Shown: positions 39,622 to 48,820, counted from the first letter of the stretch. The stretch is DNA of 64,000 bases from Janthinobacterium sp. BJB426 (GCF_002735705.1 NZ_PDZL01000005.1:124001-188000); one strand, 5' to 3'. The notes: generated by a model not told the origin, from the sequence alone. Numbers and translations are program-made.

Positions 39622-40134
39622 ATGAACTTGCAAGCCAAATTGATGATGTCAGCCCTTTGTATCGGTGCATTGCCACTCGCCCAGGCCGCCGACTTTGAAG
39701 ATTTCGGCAAGGTCGTGCGCGTCGTGCCGCAAGTGGAACAGATCAATCGTCCACGTCAGGAATGCCGTACGGAATACGTGCAAGTCCAGGCACCGCCGCA
39801 ACAGCGCAGCGCTGGCGGCTCCATCGTCGGCGGTATCGCCGGCGCCCTGCTCGGCAGCCAGGTCGGTGGCGGCAATGGCCGTACGGCCGCTGCGGCCGCT
39901 GGCGCGATTGCCGGCGCTGTCGTCGGCGACCGTGTCGACAACCAGAACAATTACCAGGGCGGCATGCAGGAACAAGCCGTCAAGCAATGCCGTCAGGTCG
40001 ACCACTGGGAATCGCGCAACAATGGCTACCAGGTCACGTACGACTACCGCGGCCGCAACTACACAAGCATCATGTCCTACGATCCGGGCGAACGCATCCG
40101 TCTGCGCGTCTCTATTGAACCCGCTCAGCAATAA
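39622..40134 (+). CDS. Glycine-zipper 2TM-type envelope protein
   Basis: The 170-residue protein has a signal peptide (about 22 residues, LPLAQA), then a glycine-zipper segment (GGSIVGGIAGALLGSQVG, then GAIAGAVVGDRV, about residues 70-100). The remainder is polar (QAVKQCRQVDHWESRNNG, YDYRGRNYTSIMSY). Glycine-zipper proteins of this kind sit in the outer membrane or periplasm and are related to SlyB/Rick_17kDa; the job is unknown. It is well separated from its neighbours. Confidence 0.8.
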   Translation: MNLQAKLMMSALCIGALPLAQAADFEDFGKVVRVVPQVEQINRPRQECRTEYVQVQAPPQQRSAGGSIVGGIAGALLGSQVGGGNGRTAAAAAGAIAGAVVGDRVDNQNNYQGGMQEQAVKQCRQVDHWESRNNGYQVTYDYRGRNYTSIMSYDPGERIRLRVSIEPAQQ

Positions 40135-40231
40135 GCGCAGCAACCGGCCCGTACCATGCCAGCCCCAGTGGCTGGCATTTTTTATGGCGCCCCGGCACGG
40201 GCTATAATGCGGCACACTTTCAGGCCGCCTT

Positions 40232-41020
40232 ATGCTTATCAAACGAAAATCCATCGAACAAGTCGAATCCTCGCGCCCTGCGCGCAAGCCCCGCTACGCC
40301 CCTGTCACCCTGTCGGAAATGGATGGCGTGCGCTATCTGCATTTCGGCACGGAATGGGTGCAGGGTGCCATGCGCATCCGCAAGCCGGACTGGCCGGAAC
40401 TCGAATACGCGCAGCAGATGATGGCGTGGATGCTGTGGATCGAGCAACCGCAGCGTATCGCCCAGCTGGGCCTGGGCACGGCCGCGCTGACCAAGTTCTG
40501 CTACCGCCAGTTTCCGCAGGCGCAGGTCGAGGCCATCGAACTGAACCCGTCCGTCATCACCATCTGCGAATCGATGTTCAAGCTGCCGCCCAACGACGAG
40601 CGCCTGCACGTGCGCGAGATGGATGCGCTCGACTACGTCAACGACGACGCCAACCATGGCACCCTGGACGCCCTGCAGGTGGACCTGTATGACGCCACGG
40701 CGCGCGGTCCCGTGCTCGACAGCGCCGATTTCTATACCGCCTGCTGCGCCTGCCTGGCGCCGCACGGCATCATGACGGTCAACCTGTTTGGCGACCACCC
40801 CAGCTACGCAAAAAACATCAAGGCGATGAAGTTTGCGTTCGAACAGGTGATCTGCCTGCCGGAAGTGCATGATGGGAACGTGGTGGCGATCGCTTTCAAG
40901 ACGAAAGTGGCACTCGATGCCGAGGCGCAAGCCGCCTTGCTCGAGCGCGCCAAGCAGATCGTCGCCGAAACCAAGCTGCCCGCCAAGTCCTGGGTCAAGG
41001 GCATCGTCAGCACCCTGTAA
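40232..41020 (+). CDS. Spermidine synthase-fold protein
   Basis: The 262-residue protein has a Rossmann-type SAM-binding region (QLGLGTAALTKFCYRQFP, QVEAIELNPSVITICES) and a middle Asp motif (LQVDLYDATARGP) as in spermidine synthases. The N-terminus starts with MLIKRKSIEQVESSRP. The active-site Asp pattern of true spermidine synthase is not clear, so it may be an uncharacterised relative. The gap to the GspE-type gene is 47 bases, so the two may be co-transcribed. Confidence 0.75.
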   Translation: MLIKRKSIEQVESSRPARKPRYAPVTLSEMDGVRYLHFGTEWVQGAMRIRKPDWPELEYAQQMMAWMLWIEQPQRIAQLGLGTAALTKFCYRQFPQAQVEAIELNPSVITICESMFKLPPNDERLHVREMDALDYVNDDANHGTLDALQVDLYDATARGPVLDSADFYTACCACLAPHGIMTVNLFGDHPSYAKNIKAMKFAFEQVICLPEVHDGNVVAIAFKTKVALDAEAQAALLERAKQIVAETKLPAKSWVKGIVSTL

Positions 41021-41067
41021 CCGCCGGCAAGTCCAGGCAAGGCCGGCAGCCCGGAAAGGCGCCGGCC

Positions 41068-42834
41068 ATGCCCGCATCCCCTCCTCCCTCTCTCACCGCT
41101 CCCGATACGCCGCTGCAACTGCCGCAGCTGCTGGCCTGGCTGCAGGAAGACGGCTTGCTCGATGCGGCACAAGCGGCCGCTATCGACGCCCAGGCCGCCC
41201 TGTTGCCCGCGCCTGCCTTGCATCCGCTGTGCAACATCGCCCACGGCGCACTCACGCTCGACACCCTGTGCGCCTGGCTGGCGCAACGCTCCAGCCTGCC
41301 ATATGTGCGCATCGATCCCCTGCACATCGATTTCAGCCAGGTGGCCGACGTCATGACGGCCGGCTATGCGGCCCGCTTCAACATCCTGCCCGTGGAAAGC
41401 ACGCTTGATCGCATCGTCATCGCCACGGCCCAGCCATACGCGCTCGCTTGGCAGGCGCAGCTGGGCAACCTGGCGCCGCGCAAACTGAGCCTGGTCATCG
41501 CCAACCCGCTGCACATCGCCGACGCCATCGCGCAATTTTTCAGCCTGGCCAGTTCCGTCAAGGTAGCCCGGCAAGCGTCCACGCAAGACCTGGCGCTGCG
41601 CCAGAATGTCGAGCAACTGGTGGAACTCGGGCGTAACAAGACCAGCCTGGACGCCAACGACCAGCACGTCGTGCGCATCGTCGACTGGCTGTGGCAATAC
41701 GCGTTTGCCCAGCGCGCCTCCGACATCCATCTGGAACCGAAGCGCGACGCGGGCCTCGTGCGCCTGCGCATCGACGGCCGCCTGCATCAGGCCTACCAGC
41801 TGCCGCCCGTGGTGCTGCTGGCCATGACGGCGCGCATCAAGTTGCTCGGGCGCATGGACGTGGTGGAAAAACGCCGCCCCCAGGATGGGCGCATCAAGAC
41901 GCGCAATGCGCAGGGCCAGGAAATCGAGCTGCGCCTGTCGACCTTGCCCACGGCTTTCGGCGAAAAGCTCGTCATGCGCATCTTCGACCCGGAAGTGGCC
42001 GTCAAGAGCCTGTTTGACCTGGGCTTTCCGCCCGCGGACGCCGAACGCTGGCGCCAGCTGACGGCGCGCACGCACGGCATCGTGCTGGTGACGGGTCCCA
42101 CCGGCTCGGGCAAGACCAGCACCCTGTACAGTACCCTGAAGGCGCTGGCCAGCAGCGAAGTCAATGTGTGCACGGTGGAAGACCCCATCGAAATGGTCGA
42201 ACCGGCCTTCAACCAGATGCAGGTGCAAACCCAGGCGGGGATCGAACTGTCGTTTGCCGATGGCGTGCGGGCGCTGATGCGGCAAGATCCCGACATCATC
42301 ATGGTGGGCGAGATCCGCGACCTGGCCACGGCAGAGATGGCCATCCAGGCGGCGCTGACGGGCCATTTGGTGCTGTCGACCCTGCACACCAACGACGCGC
42401 CCTCGGCCGTCACGCGCCTGCTGGAACTGGGTGTGCCCGCCTATCTGCTGGAAGCGTGCCTGATCGGCGTGCTGGCCCAGCGCTTGCTGCGCTGCCTGTG
42501 CGCGGCCTGCAAACAGCTGGACGACGCCCCCGGCGCCGACGCCTGGCAGCGCCTGACGGGCGGCCAGCTGGCACGGCCGGCCGCCGCGTACCGCCCCGTC
42601 GGCTGCGCCCTGTGCCGGCACAGCGGCTACCTGGGGCGCGCGGGCATTTATGAACTGCTGGGCGTGACGGAAGCGTTCGGCCAACTGGTCAAGGCGGGCG
42701 CCGACCTGCATGCCCTGCGCCGCCAGAGCCTGCTAGACGGCATGACACCGCTGCGCATCGCTGGCGCGCACAAGATCATCGATGGCACGAGCAGTATCGA
42801 CGAAGTGCTGAAGCTCACGGCAGCCCTGCCGTGA
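41068..42834 (+). CDS. GspE/PilB-type secretion ATPase
   Basis: The 588-residue protein has an N-terminal MshEN-like domain (about 40-160), a central GspE core and a C-terminal zinc site. Walker A is VTGPTGSGKTSTLY (about 341-354), the Walker B region PDIIMVGEIRD (about 407) and the His box TGHLVLSTLHTND (about 430). The cysteine pairs are CLCAAC (about 475-480) and CALCRH (about 513). It would power a type II secretion or type IV pilus machine, but no gspF, pilC or pilin lies nearby, so the machine is not known. The last 11 codons are part of a 21-bp inverted repeat. Confidence 0.88.
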   Translation: MPASPPPSLTAPDTPLQLPQLLAWLQEDGLLDAAQAAAIDAQAALLPAPALHPLCNIAHGALTLDTLCAWLAQRSSLPYVRIDPLHIDFSQVADVMTAGYAARFNILPVESTLDRIVIATAQPYALAWQAQLGNLAPRKLSLVIANPLHIADAIAQFFSLASSVKVARQASTQDLALRQNVEQLVELGRNKTSLDANDQHVVRIVDWLWQYAFAQRASDIHLEPKRDAGLVRLRIDGRLHQAYQLPPVVLLAMTARIKLLGRMDVVEKRRPQDGRIKTRNAQGQEIELRLSTLPTAFGEKLVMRIFDPEVAVKSLFDLGFPPADAERWRQLTARTHGIVLVTGPTGSGKTSTLYSTLKALASSEVNVCTVEDPIEMVEPAFNQMQVQTQAGIELSFADGVRALMRQDPDIIMVGEIRDLATAEMAIQAALTGHLVLSTLHTNDAPSAVTRLLELGVPAYLLEACLIGVLAQRLLRCLCAACKQLDDAPGADAWQRLTGGQLARPAAAYRPVGCALCRHSGYLGRAGIYELLGVTEAFGQLVKAGADLHALRRQSLLDGMTPLRIAGAHKIIDGTSSIDEVLKLTAALP

Positions 42835-42846
42835 GCTTCAGCACTT
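42803..42846. repeat. Perfect 21-bp inverted repeat at the end of the GspE-type gene
   Basis: The left arm (42803-42823, starting AAGTGCTGAAGC) and the right arm (42826-42846, ending GCTTCAGCACTT) pair without mismatch across a 2-base loop (CC). The stop codon (42832-42834) sits inside the right arm. A T4-like tail is only short (TTTC), so it may act as a terminator or as an RNA processing site before tRNA-Lys. Confidence 0.9.
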
Positions 42847-42861
42847 TCTCGCAGGAATGCT

Positions 42862-42889
42862 TTGCATTCTTTTTCAACTGATATATAAT
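42862..42889 (+). promoter_or_regulatory. Promoter of tRNA-Lys
   Basis: -35 TTGCAT (42862-42867), 16-base spacer and perfect -10 TATAAT (42884-42889), followed 12 bases later by the tRNA. A GC-rich discriminator (GCGGCC) follows, as seen in stringently controlled tRNA promoters. Confidence 0.75.
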
Positions 42890-42901
42890 GCGGCCTCTTT
42901 C

Positions 42902-42977
42902 GGGTCGTTAGCTCAGCTGGTAGAGCAGCGGACTTTTAATCCGTTGGTCGCAGGTTCGAATCCCGCACGGCCTACCA
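42902..42977 (+). tRNA. tRNA-Lys (TTT)
   Basis: The 76-base cloverleaf has the anticodon TTT in the loop CTTTTAA, D- and T-arms of normal size (TTCGAAT) and an encoded CCA at 42975-42977. It has its own promoter and a terminator at 42993. Confidence 0.97.
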
Positions 42978-42992
42978 CGAATGCGCAGTACT

Positions 42993-43024
42993 AAAAAGCC
43001 CATCCTCACGGATGGGCTTTTTTC
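42993..43024 (+). terminator. Terminator of tRNA-Lys
   Basis: AAAAAGCCCATC and GATGGGCTTTTT form a 7-bp GC-rich stem plus A-T pairs with loop CTCACG. It ends with T6. Confidence 0.9.
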
Positions 43025-43081
43025 GTTTCCGGCCCTCGCGGTTATACTGGCTCATCGTCTTGCCAGCCCTGAAAGAAACGC

Positions 43082-43486
43082 ATGAAACTTGCCGCCCCCC
43101 TCCTCTTGGCCACCGCCTGCCTGTCCGCCCACGCGCAAATGCAAACACCTATCGTGCTCGACGGCCAGTACAGCGCGCGCACGGACGAGATGAGCCTGCA
43201 GATCATCGGCAACCGCGCCTGCTTCGCGCCCGACAAGGCGCAGTGGGGCCGCCTGCCCCGCCCTGCCGCCACGCACGATGCGTGGTTCTGTTTTTCCAAC
43301 GATGGCGAGGCGCGCCGGCTGCTGCGCGTGCCCGCGCGCCAGGCCGACAATTGCGGCTGGCAAGCCCGCGCGCGCATCGTCATTGACACGTATCAACCGT
43401 ATGTCGAGCAAGGCGACGGCAACGACATGGCGCGTTTGCAATCGGTGGTGAAAGTGGCGCAACCGAACGCCATCGCCTGCGAGTAA
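43082..43486 (+). CDS. Hypothetical secreted protein
   Basis: The 134-residue protein has a signal peptide (about 18 residues, LSAHA). It has four cysteines in the mature part (in NRACFAP, AWFCFSN, DNCGWQA and IACE) that could form two disulfides. I do not recognise the family. It ends exactly where the convergent gene at 43487 ends, with no base between. Confidence 0.72.
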   Translation: MKLAAPLLLATACLSAHAQMQTPIVLDGQYSARTDEMSLQIIGNRACFAPDKAQWGRLPRPAATHDAWFCFSNDGEARRLLRVPARQADNCGWQARARIVIDTYQPYVEQGDGNDMARLQSVVKVAQPNAIACE

Positions 43487-43990
43487 TCAATCCAGCTCGT
43501 ATTCCTGCAGATAGCGGGCAAACAAGTCACCATCGGCCAGCGGACACGCAAACCCTGCACCCCAGTCGGCCAGCAGCAACTGCTCTTTCAAGGGCAACAG
43601 CAGCAATTGCGACATGCTATCGCTGCACCACAGGTGGCTGACGATGCCGTTATCGTTCAGGCTGGCAAACAGGGTTTCCGTCTTGTCGCCGCCAAAGGCC
43701 AGCTCGTTCTTGCACTCGACGCGGTAAGTGCTGTACCCCGTGTACACGGCGTCGTACGGCGGCAAGGCATCCCCTAGCGCCAGGCGCAGCTGTTCCGCCG
43801 TCATGCCCAGGGTGGATAGTAGGGACGGGGCCGCCTTGATCACATACATGTCCGTCCAGCCGGCGCCGCTGCGGTGCGCGTCGGCGAACGCCTGCTGCTC
43901 GCCCATCTGCGTCACACAGTGCTGCAAGTTATCCAGTGGCAACAGTTCAATCCGGCAAAAATCGTCTTCGTGGTAGTACGCTTCCCGCAT
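43487..43990 (-). CDS. Hypothetical cytoplasmic protein
   Basis: The 167-residue protein has no signal peptide or membrane helix. It starts with MREAYYHEDDFCRIELLP and contains SMSQLLLLPLKEQLLLADWG. The acidic, hydrophobic-patched sequence and its size recall SUKH-like or other immunity-type proteins, but I cannot name a family. It begins 3 bases after the LprI-type gene and is probably co-transcribed with it. Confidence 0.7.
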   Translation of the reverse strand: MREAYYHEDDFCRIELLPLDNLQHCVTQMGEQQAFADAHRSGAGWTDMYVIKAAPSLLSTLGMTAEQLRLALGDALPPYDAVYTGYSTYRVECKNELAFGGDKTETLFASLNDNGIVSHLWCSDSMSQLLLLPLKEQLLLADWGAGFACPLADGDLFARYLQEYELD

Positions 43991-43993
43991 GTT

Positions 43994-45040
43994 TCAATTC
44001 TCCAGCAAATCTTGCAGTTGCACATTGCGCCGCGACGTCAGCCGGCCGGCCCAGGTTTCGCTCGTCACGGATGGATAGCGCACGGCGCCAAAGTTCATCC
44101 AGGCATCGCGGTACGCCAGCCACAGACGCTGGGTGGCGCGGATGCCATCCTTGCCCACGGCGCCCGCATGGGTTTCCGCCGGCTTTTTCATGAGCTTGCC
44201 GTAGATGGCGTTAAGCTCCTTGTCGAGCGCCGCCGCCTGTTCCTTCGTCATGCTGGCCGGCAGCTTGCCCGCTTCGTAGTCACGCAGATCGTGCGCCAGC
44301 AGATCGAGCTCGGCCGTGCGAGCGGCGATGCTCAGGGCGGCGCGCGCCGTGCCGCTCAAGTCCGTTTCATTGGCCGCGCGCGCATCGGCAAACTTGCTGG
44401 CCGCCGCCTGCAATTTTTGCAGCGACGCTTGCGCCACGGCAGGCATGCTTGCGCTGACCTTGCCTGTCGCCTGCGTGCGCACTCGTTGTTTCTGGCGAGC
44501 ATCGATGGCGCTGCACACGCCCATCATGTAGCCGCTGGTGATGTCGTCGCATAAATCGATCATGCCGCGTCCGCTGGCATTGATCTGCTGCAAGTGTTCG
44601 ATGCGGCCCCGCATTTCGGCCGGCGCTGCGTCGATGCTGCACGCATATTTGAGCGCCAGTAATGGGTCTTTCTGCACGCCCTGTCCATTCTGGTACAGCA
44701 TCATCAAGACGGCGCTGTTTTGCGTGGCCATGGAGCAATGGCGCGCGGGACGCCAGTCGGCCGGCTTGGGCGCGGACATACTCTTGGTATCGTAGTACAG
44801 GTCGGTAGCCTGGCATTGCTGCAGGGACGCCACGGCGGACGGGGCCGGCAGGTCGGCGGGCGGCGGCGCCGCATCCTTGACCTTCAGGCAAGCCACATAC
44901 CAGGCTGTGCTTTCCGCGTGACCCACGCCCATGGCGCTGGTATTCGGGTACGGTGCGGCGGCAACGGCAAAAACCGGGACGGCCAGCAGGCAGTTCGCGC
45001 CCAGCAATAGCGTTTTCAATAAGGGTAGACTAATTTTCAT
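43994..45040 (-). CDS. Secreted protein with LprI-type (DUF1311) C-terminus
   Basis: The 348-residue protein has a signal peptide (about 26 residues, FAVAA). The C-terminal 110 residues fit the DUF1311/LprI family of lysozyme inhibitor-like proteins (KEQAAALDKELNAIYGKLMK, RATQRLWLAYRDAWMNFGAV). The N-terminal 200 residues carry several cysteines and a Sel1-like segment (YQNGQGVQKDPLLALKYAC). The ATG at 45040 fits the signal peptide; the longer frame to 45361 is not supported. It is divergent from the S9 peptidase. Confidence 0.78.
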   Translation of the reverse strand: MKISLPLLKTLLLGANCLLAVPVFAVAAAPYPNTSAMGVGHAESTAWYVACLKVKDAAPPPADLPAPSAVASLQQCQATDLYYDTKSMSAPKPADWRPARHCSMATQNSAVLMMLYQNGQGVQKDPLLALKYACSIDAAPAEMRGRIEHLQQINASGRGMIDLCDDITSGYMMGVCSAIDARQKQRVRTQATGKVSASMPAVAQASLQKLQAAASKFADARAANETDLSGTARAALSIAARTAELDLLAHDLRDYEAGKLPASMTKEQAAALDKELNAIYGKLMKKPAETHAGAVGKDGIRATQRLWLAYRDAWMNFGAVRYPSVTSETWAGRLTSRRNVQLQDLLEN

Positions 45041-45215
45041 GTTCAAGCAGCGCCAGCGTGAGTAAAGCGGCAAGTTTAACTGATCGGATACGCGCTGCCC
45101 GCCCGATACACAGCCATCCCGCCTGGTAAGTAACGGTACCCAGCCTTGGCAGTGCTCGAATCGATGGGCAATAATGTTGCCCGCTGTACTTTTTTCACTA
45201 CTCCGGACCACGCCC

Positions 45216-47384
45216 ATGACCTCACCCCGTCTTCGCCGTTCCCTCGGCTCCCTGCTGATCGCAGCGGCCTGCGCCTCGCTGGCAACGACCGTCCACGCCG
45301 CCGACACCAAGGCCACCACCCCAGTTGCCGCCACGCAAATGCAAGCCAGACACGCCATCACGCATGAAGATGTGTGGCTGATGAAACGTGTGGGCGCGCC
45401 CGTCGCCAGCCCGGATGGAAAGTGGGCCGTGTTTTCCGTGGTCGACAGCGCCTACGACAGCAAGGAACAATGGTCGGACCTGTGGATCAAGTCACTGCTT
45501 GACGACAGCCCCGCACGCCGCCTGAGCTATTCCAAAAGCGGCGAAAGCGCCGTGGCCTGGTCGCCGGACAGCCGCCAGCTCGTCTTCGTCGCCAAGCGCG
45601 ACGGCGATGAGGCGGGCCAGATTTACCGTCTCGACGTGGCCGCCGGCGGCGAAGCCCAACGGTTGACGAGCTTGACCATGGGCGCGCGCATGCCGAAATG
45701 GAGCCCGGACGGCAAGCAGCTGCTGTTCATCAGCGATATCTATCCAGGCAACAAGACGGAAGCCGACGTCAAGCAAAGCGCGAAAGAGCGCAAGGACCGT
45801 AAATACAGCGCCCGTGCGTATGAAACGACGGCGCCCCGCTATTTCGACAAATGGCTGACCGACAAGCAAGTGCGCCTGTTCGTCGTCGATGCCCAGCCTG
45901 ACGCCAAGGGCGAGAACACAGCGCGCGACATCCTGTCGGGCACGCAACTGGTCACCCTGCCGGGCTTTGGCGGCAGCCAGGGCGACGAGGGGCAATCGCT
46001 GGACGCCGTCTGGACGCCGGATGGCAAGGCTGTCGTCTTCAACGCGGCCGCCAACCGCGATGCGGCCCAGCGCGAAGCCGTCTATTCGCAACTGTATCTG
46101 CTGCCCGTGGCCGGCGGTGAAGCGCAGCGTTTGACGCAGGATAAGCACAGCTATGGCAGCCTGAAATTCGCGGCCGACGGCAAGACCCTGTTCGCCTTGA
46201 GCGACGCGCAAACGCCAGGCAAAGTATATGACGTGAAACGCCTGGCCAGTTTTGCCTGGCCGATGAACAACCCTGCGCCAACGATTTTGACGGCCAAGCT
46301 GGACCGTTCGGTTTCCCGCTACGTGCTGCCCGAAGGCGGCAAGCGCGTCCTCTTCAGCTATGAACATGCTGGCCTGGAAAAGCTGTACTCGATCGACGCC
46401 AGGGGTGGCGACGTGCGCGAGGAGCCATCCTTGCCGACGGGTACCATCAACTCGCTGAGCAGCGGCGGCAAGGCTTTGGTCGGCGTGTGGGAATCCGCCA
46501 TCAACCCACCGGAAATCTATGCCTTCAACGGCAAGCAGCCGAAGCGCCTGACGGCCTTCAACACGGACAAGGCCAGCAAGATCGACTGGCAGGCGCCCGA
46601 GCACTTCTGGTTCACCACGGCCGACGGCCGCCATATCCACAATATGCTCGTCAAGCCGGCCAATTTCGATCCGAACAAGAAATACCCGCTGTTTACCGTC
46701 ATCCACGGCGGCGCGGCCAGCATGTGGCGCGACCAGTTCGTGCTGCGCTGGAACTATCATTTGCTGGCCAAGCCCGGCTATGTCGTGCTGCTGACCGACT
46801 ACAAAGGCTCGACCGGCTATGGCGAGGAATTCTCGCGCTCTATCCAGTTTGACCCCTTGAAGGGTCCGGGCGACGAGGTCAACCAGGGCGTCGATGAAGC
46901 CATCAAGAAATATCCATTTATCGACAGCACGAAACTGGCCGCCGGCGGCGCCAGTTATGGCGGTCACCTGGCCAACTGGCTGCAAGCGACCACGACGCGC
47001 TACAAGGCCATCGTCTCGCACGCGGGCGAAATGGACTTGATCATGCAATGGGGCACCAGCGACGGCGGCTTCGGCCGTGAAACGAATGCAGGCGGCCCCG
47101 TCTGGTCGAACCTGCCCGTGTGGCGCGATCAAAGCCCGGTCATGCAAGCGGGTAATCACGAAAAAGGCACGGGTTTCACGACCCCGATCCTGATCACCGT
47201 GGGCGAGCTCGATTACCGCGTGCCGGCCAACAATGCCTTGATGAACTTTGCCGTGCAACAACGCCTGAACGTGCCGGCGAAATTGCTGGTCTTCCCGGAC
47301 GAAAACCACTGGATCTTGAAGGGCGAGAACAGCCGTTTCTTCTATAGCGAAGTTGAGGGCTGGCTGGCAAGGTATTTGAAATAA
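45216..47384 (+). CDS. S9-family prolyl oligopeptidase-like peptidase
   Basis: The 722-residue protein has a signal peptide (about 27 residues, TTVHA). It has an N-terminal beta propeller with PD40-like blades (WSPDSRQLVFVAKRDGDEA, WSPDGKQLLFISDIYPGN) and a C-terminal alpha/beta hydrolase with S580 in GGASYGGH, D666 in GELDYR and H698 in DENHW. It cleaves short peptides in the periplasm, acting as an acyl-aminoacyl or dipeptidyl peptidase. The start at 45216 gives the signal peptide. A bidirectional terminator follows at 47404. Confidence 0.92.
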   Translation: MTSPRLRRSLGSLLIAAACASLATTVHAADTKATTPVAATQMQARHAITHEDVWLMKRVGAPVASPDGKWAVFSVVDSAYDSKEQWSDLWIKSLLDDSPARRLSYSKSGESAVAWSPDSRQLVFVAKRDGDEAGQIYRLDVAAGGEAQRLTSLTMGARMPKWSPDGKQLLFISDIYPGNKTEADVKQSAKERKDRKYSARAYETTAPRYFDKWLTDKQVRLFVVDAQPDAKGENTARDILSGTQLVTLPGFGGSQGDEGQSLDAVWTPDGKAVVFNAAANRDAAQREAVYSQLYLLPVAGGEAQRLTQDKHSYGSLKFAADGKTLFALSDAQTPGKVYDVKRLASFAWPMNNPAPTILTAKLDRSVSRYVLPEGGKRVLFSYEHAGLEKLYSIDARGGDVREEPSLPTGTINSLSSGGKALVGVWESAINPPEIYAFNGKQPKRLTAFNTDKASKIDWQAPEHFWFTTADGRHIHNMLVKPANFDPNKKYPLFTVIHGGAASMWRDQFVLRWNYHLLAKPGYVVLLTDYKGSTGYGEEFSRSIQFDPLKGPGDEVNQGVDEAIKKYPFIDSTKLAAGGASYGGHLANWLQATTTRYKAIVSHAGEMDLIMQWGTSDGGFGRETNAGGPVWSNLPVWRDQSPVMQAGNHEKGTGFTTPILITVGELDYRVPANNALMNFAVQQRLNVPAKLLVFPDENHWILKGENSRFFYSEVEGWLARYLK

Positions 47385-47403
47385 TCCTGCTACACGTTTC
47401 TTG

Positions 47404-47441
47404 AAAAGCCAGGCTCCGCTCACGCGGGCCTGGCTTTTTTC
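47404..47441. terminator. Bidirectional terminator between S9 peptidase and MFS genes
   Basis: AAAAGCCAGGC/GCCTGGCTTTTTT pair around a GC-rich loop. It overlaps the last two bases of the convergent MFS gene. Confidence 0.85.
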
Positions 47442-48732
47442 ATGCCGGCTGAACAGCGGCTACGGCCGCTTTCTGGCGCTGGATCGCCAACACCATCAGC
47501 GCGGCGACGAGGCAGGCGGCGCCGGCTGCGAACAGGGCCGGGTTGTAGGTCAGCATCAGGGTGCGGATGCGGCCCGCCCCATATGCGGCCACGGCGGCGC
47601 CCAGCTGGTGGCCGGCAAAGATCCAGCCGAACACCATGCCCGCCCGCTCCCGCCCGAACGTGGCCCCCACCAGTTTCACGGTGGGCGGCACGGTGGCTAT
47701 CCAGTCCAGGCCGTAAAACATGGCGAACAGCGACAGGCCGTACAGGGTGAATTCCGAATACGGCAGCCAGAACAGAGAGAGACCCCGCAAGCCGTAATAC
47801 CAGAACAGCAGTTTGCGGTTGTCATAGCGGTCCGACAGCCAGCCGGACAAGATCGTGCCGAACAGGTCGAACGCGCCCATCATGGCCAGCACGGACGCGG
47901 CCGGCACGGCGGACAGGCCCGAGTCGCCGCACAGGGAAATGAAATGCGTCTGGATCAGGCCGTTGGTGCTGAGGCCGCAGATGAAAAAGGTGCCGAACAG
48001 TATCCAGAAGGTACGGTTCGCCGCCACGCTGCGCAAAATCACGAACGGCGTGGCAAACGTCATCTTTGCCGCAGGCGGCGCCACCAGCGGCGTGGCCGGG
48101 TCGGCGCCATACGGACGCAAGGCCACCTCCTGGGGACGGTTGCGCATGCACAGGAAGGCCAGCACGGCGACGATGGCGCAGGCGGCAAACACGGGCATGA
48201 CGGCCGTACGCCAGCCGTAGTGCTCGATCAGCCAGGCGCCCACGGGCAGGAACAGCAGCTGGCCCGTGGCCGAGCTGGCCGTCAGCACGCCCACCACCAG
48301 GCCACGGTGCGTCTCGAACCAGCGGTTTGCCACCACGGCGCTCAAGACCAGCGCCGTCATGCCCGAACCGAGACCCAGCAGGATGCCCCACAGGGCCACC
48401 AGGTGCCAGAACTGCGTCATGCGCGTGGCCAGCAGCATGCCGGCAGCGATCAGGCCCAGCGCCACGCAGATGACATTGCGCAAGCCGAAGCGTTCCATCA
48501 GGATGGCGGCAAACGGCCCCATCAGGCCAAACAGCACGAAGCGCACGGCCAGGGCCGAGGAAATCTGCTCGGCATCCCATCCGAATTCGCGGCTCAGGGG
48601 CTGCATCAGCGCACCCGGCAAGCCCAGCGCGGCGGACGAGGTTAATGCTGTGAGGAACGTGATGGCAACGATGACCCAGGCAAAGTGGATGCCGCGCCGC
48701 TCCAGCCATTGCGAAAAAGGATAGGAAAGCAT
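47440..48732 (-). CDS. MFS transporter
   Basis: The 430-residue protein has 12 predicted helices. The loop between helices 2 and 3 reads AAILMERFGLRNVICVALG and helix 4 is GLGSGMTALVLSAVVANRWF. The layout resembles the monocarboxylate/OFA (oxalate-formate) group, which opens with a similar IHFAWVIVAITFLTALTS. Substrate unknown. It is convergent with the S9 peptidase and divergent from nothing close. Confidence 0.85.
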   Translation of the reverse strand: MLSYPFSQWLERRGIHFAWVIVAITFLTALTSSAALGLPGALMQPLSREFGWDAEQISSALAVRFVLFGLMGPFAAILMERFGLRNVICVALGLIAAGMLLATRMTQFWHLVALWGILLGLGSGMTALVLSAVVANRWFETHRGLVVGVLTASSATGQLLFLPVGAWLIEHYGWRTAVMPVFAACAIVAVLAFLCMRNRPQEVALRPYGADPATPLVAPPAAKMTFATPFVILRSVAANRTFWILFGTFFICGLSTNGLIQTHFISLCGDSGLSAVPAASVLAMMGAFDLFGTILSGWLSDRYDNRKLLFWYYGLRGLSLFWLPYSEFTLYGLSLFAMFYGLDWIATVPPTVKLVGATFGRERAGMVFGWIFAGHQLGAAVAAYGAGRIRTLMLTYNPALFAAGAACLVAALMVLAIQRQKAAVAAVQPA

Positions 48733-48820
48733 GCAGTCCTCATGAGAAAAAGTGGATACCGGCCAGCACCAGCGGGCGGGATTTTTCTCATGTTATATTA
48801 TGATCGTAATTTATACAATC

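Noticed and set aside
39485..39676. 63-codon minus-strand frame upstream of the glycine-zipper gene
   Set aside because: Lies in the promoter region, no ribosome-binding site or conserved motif.
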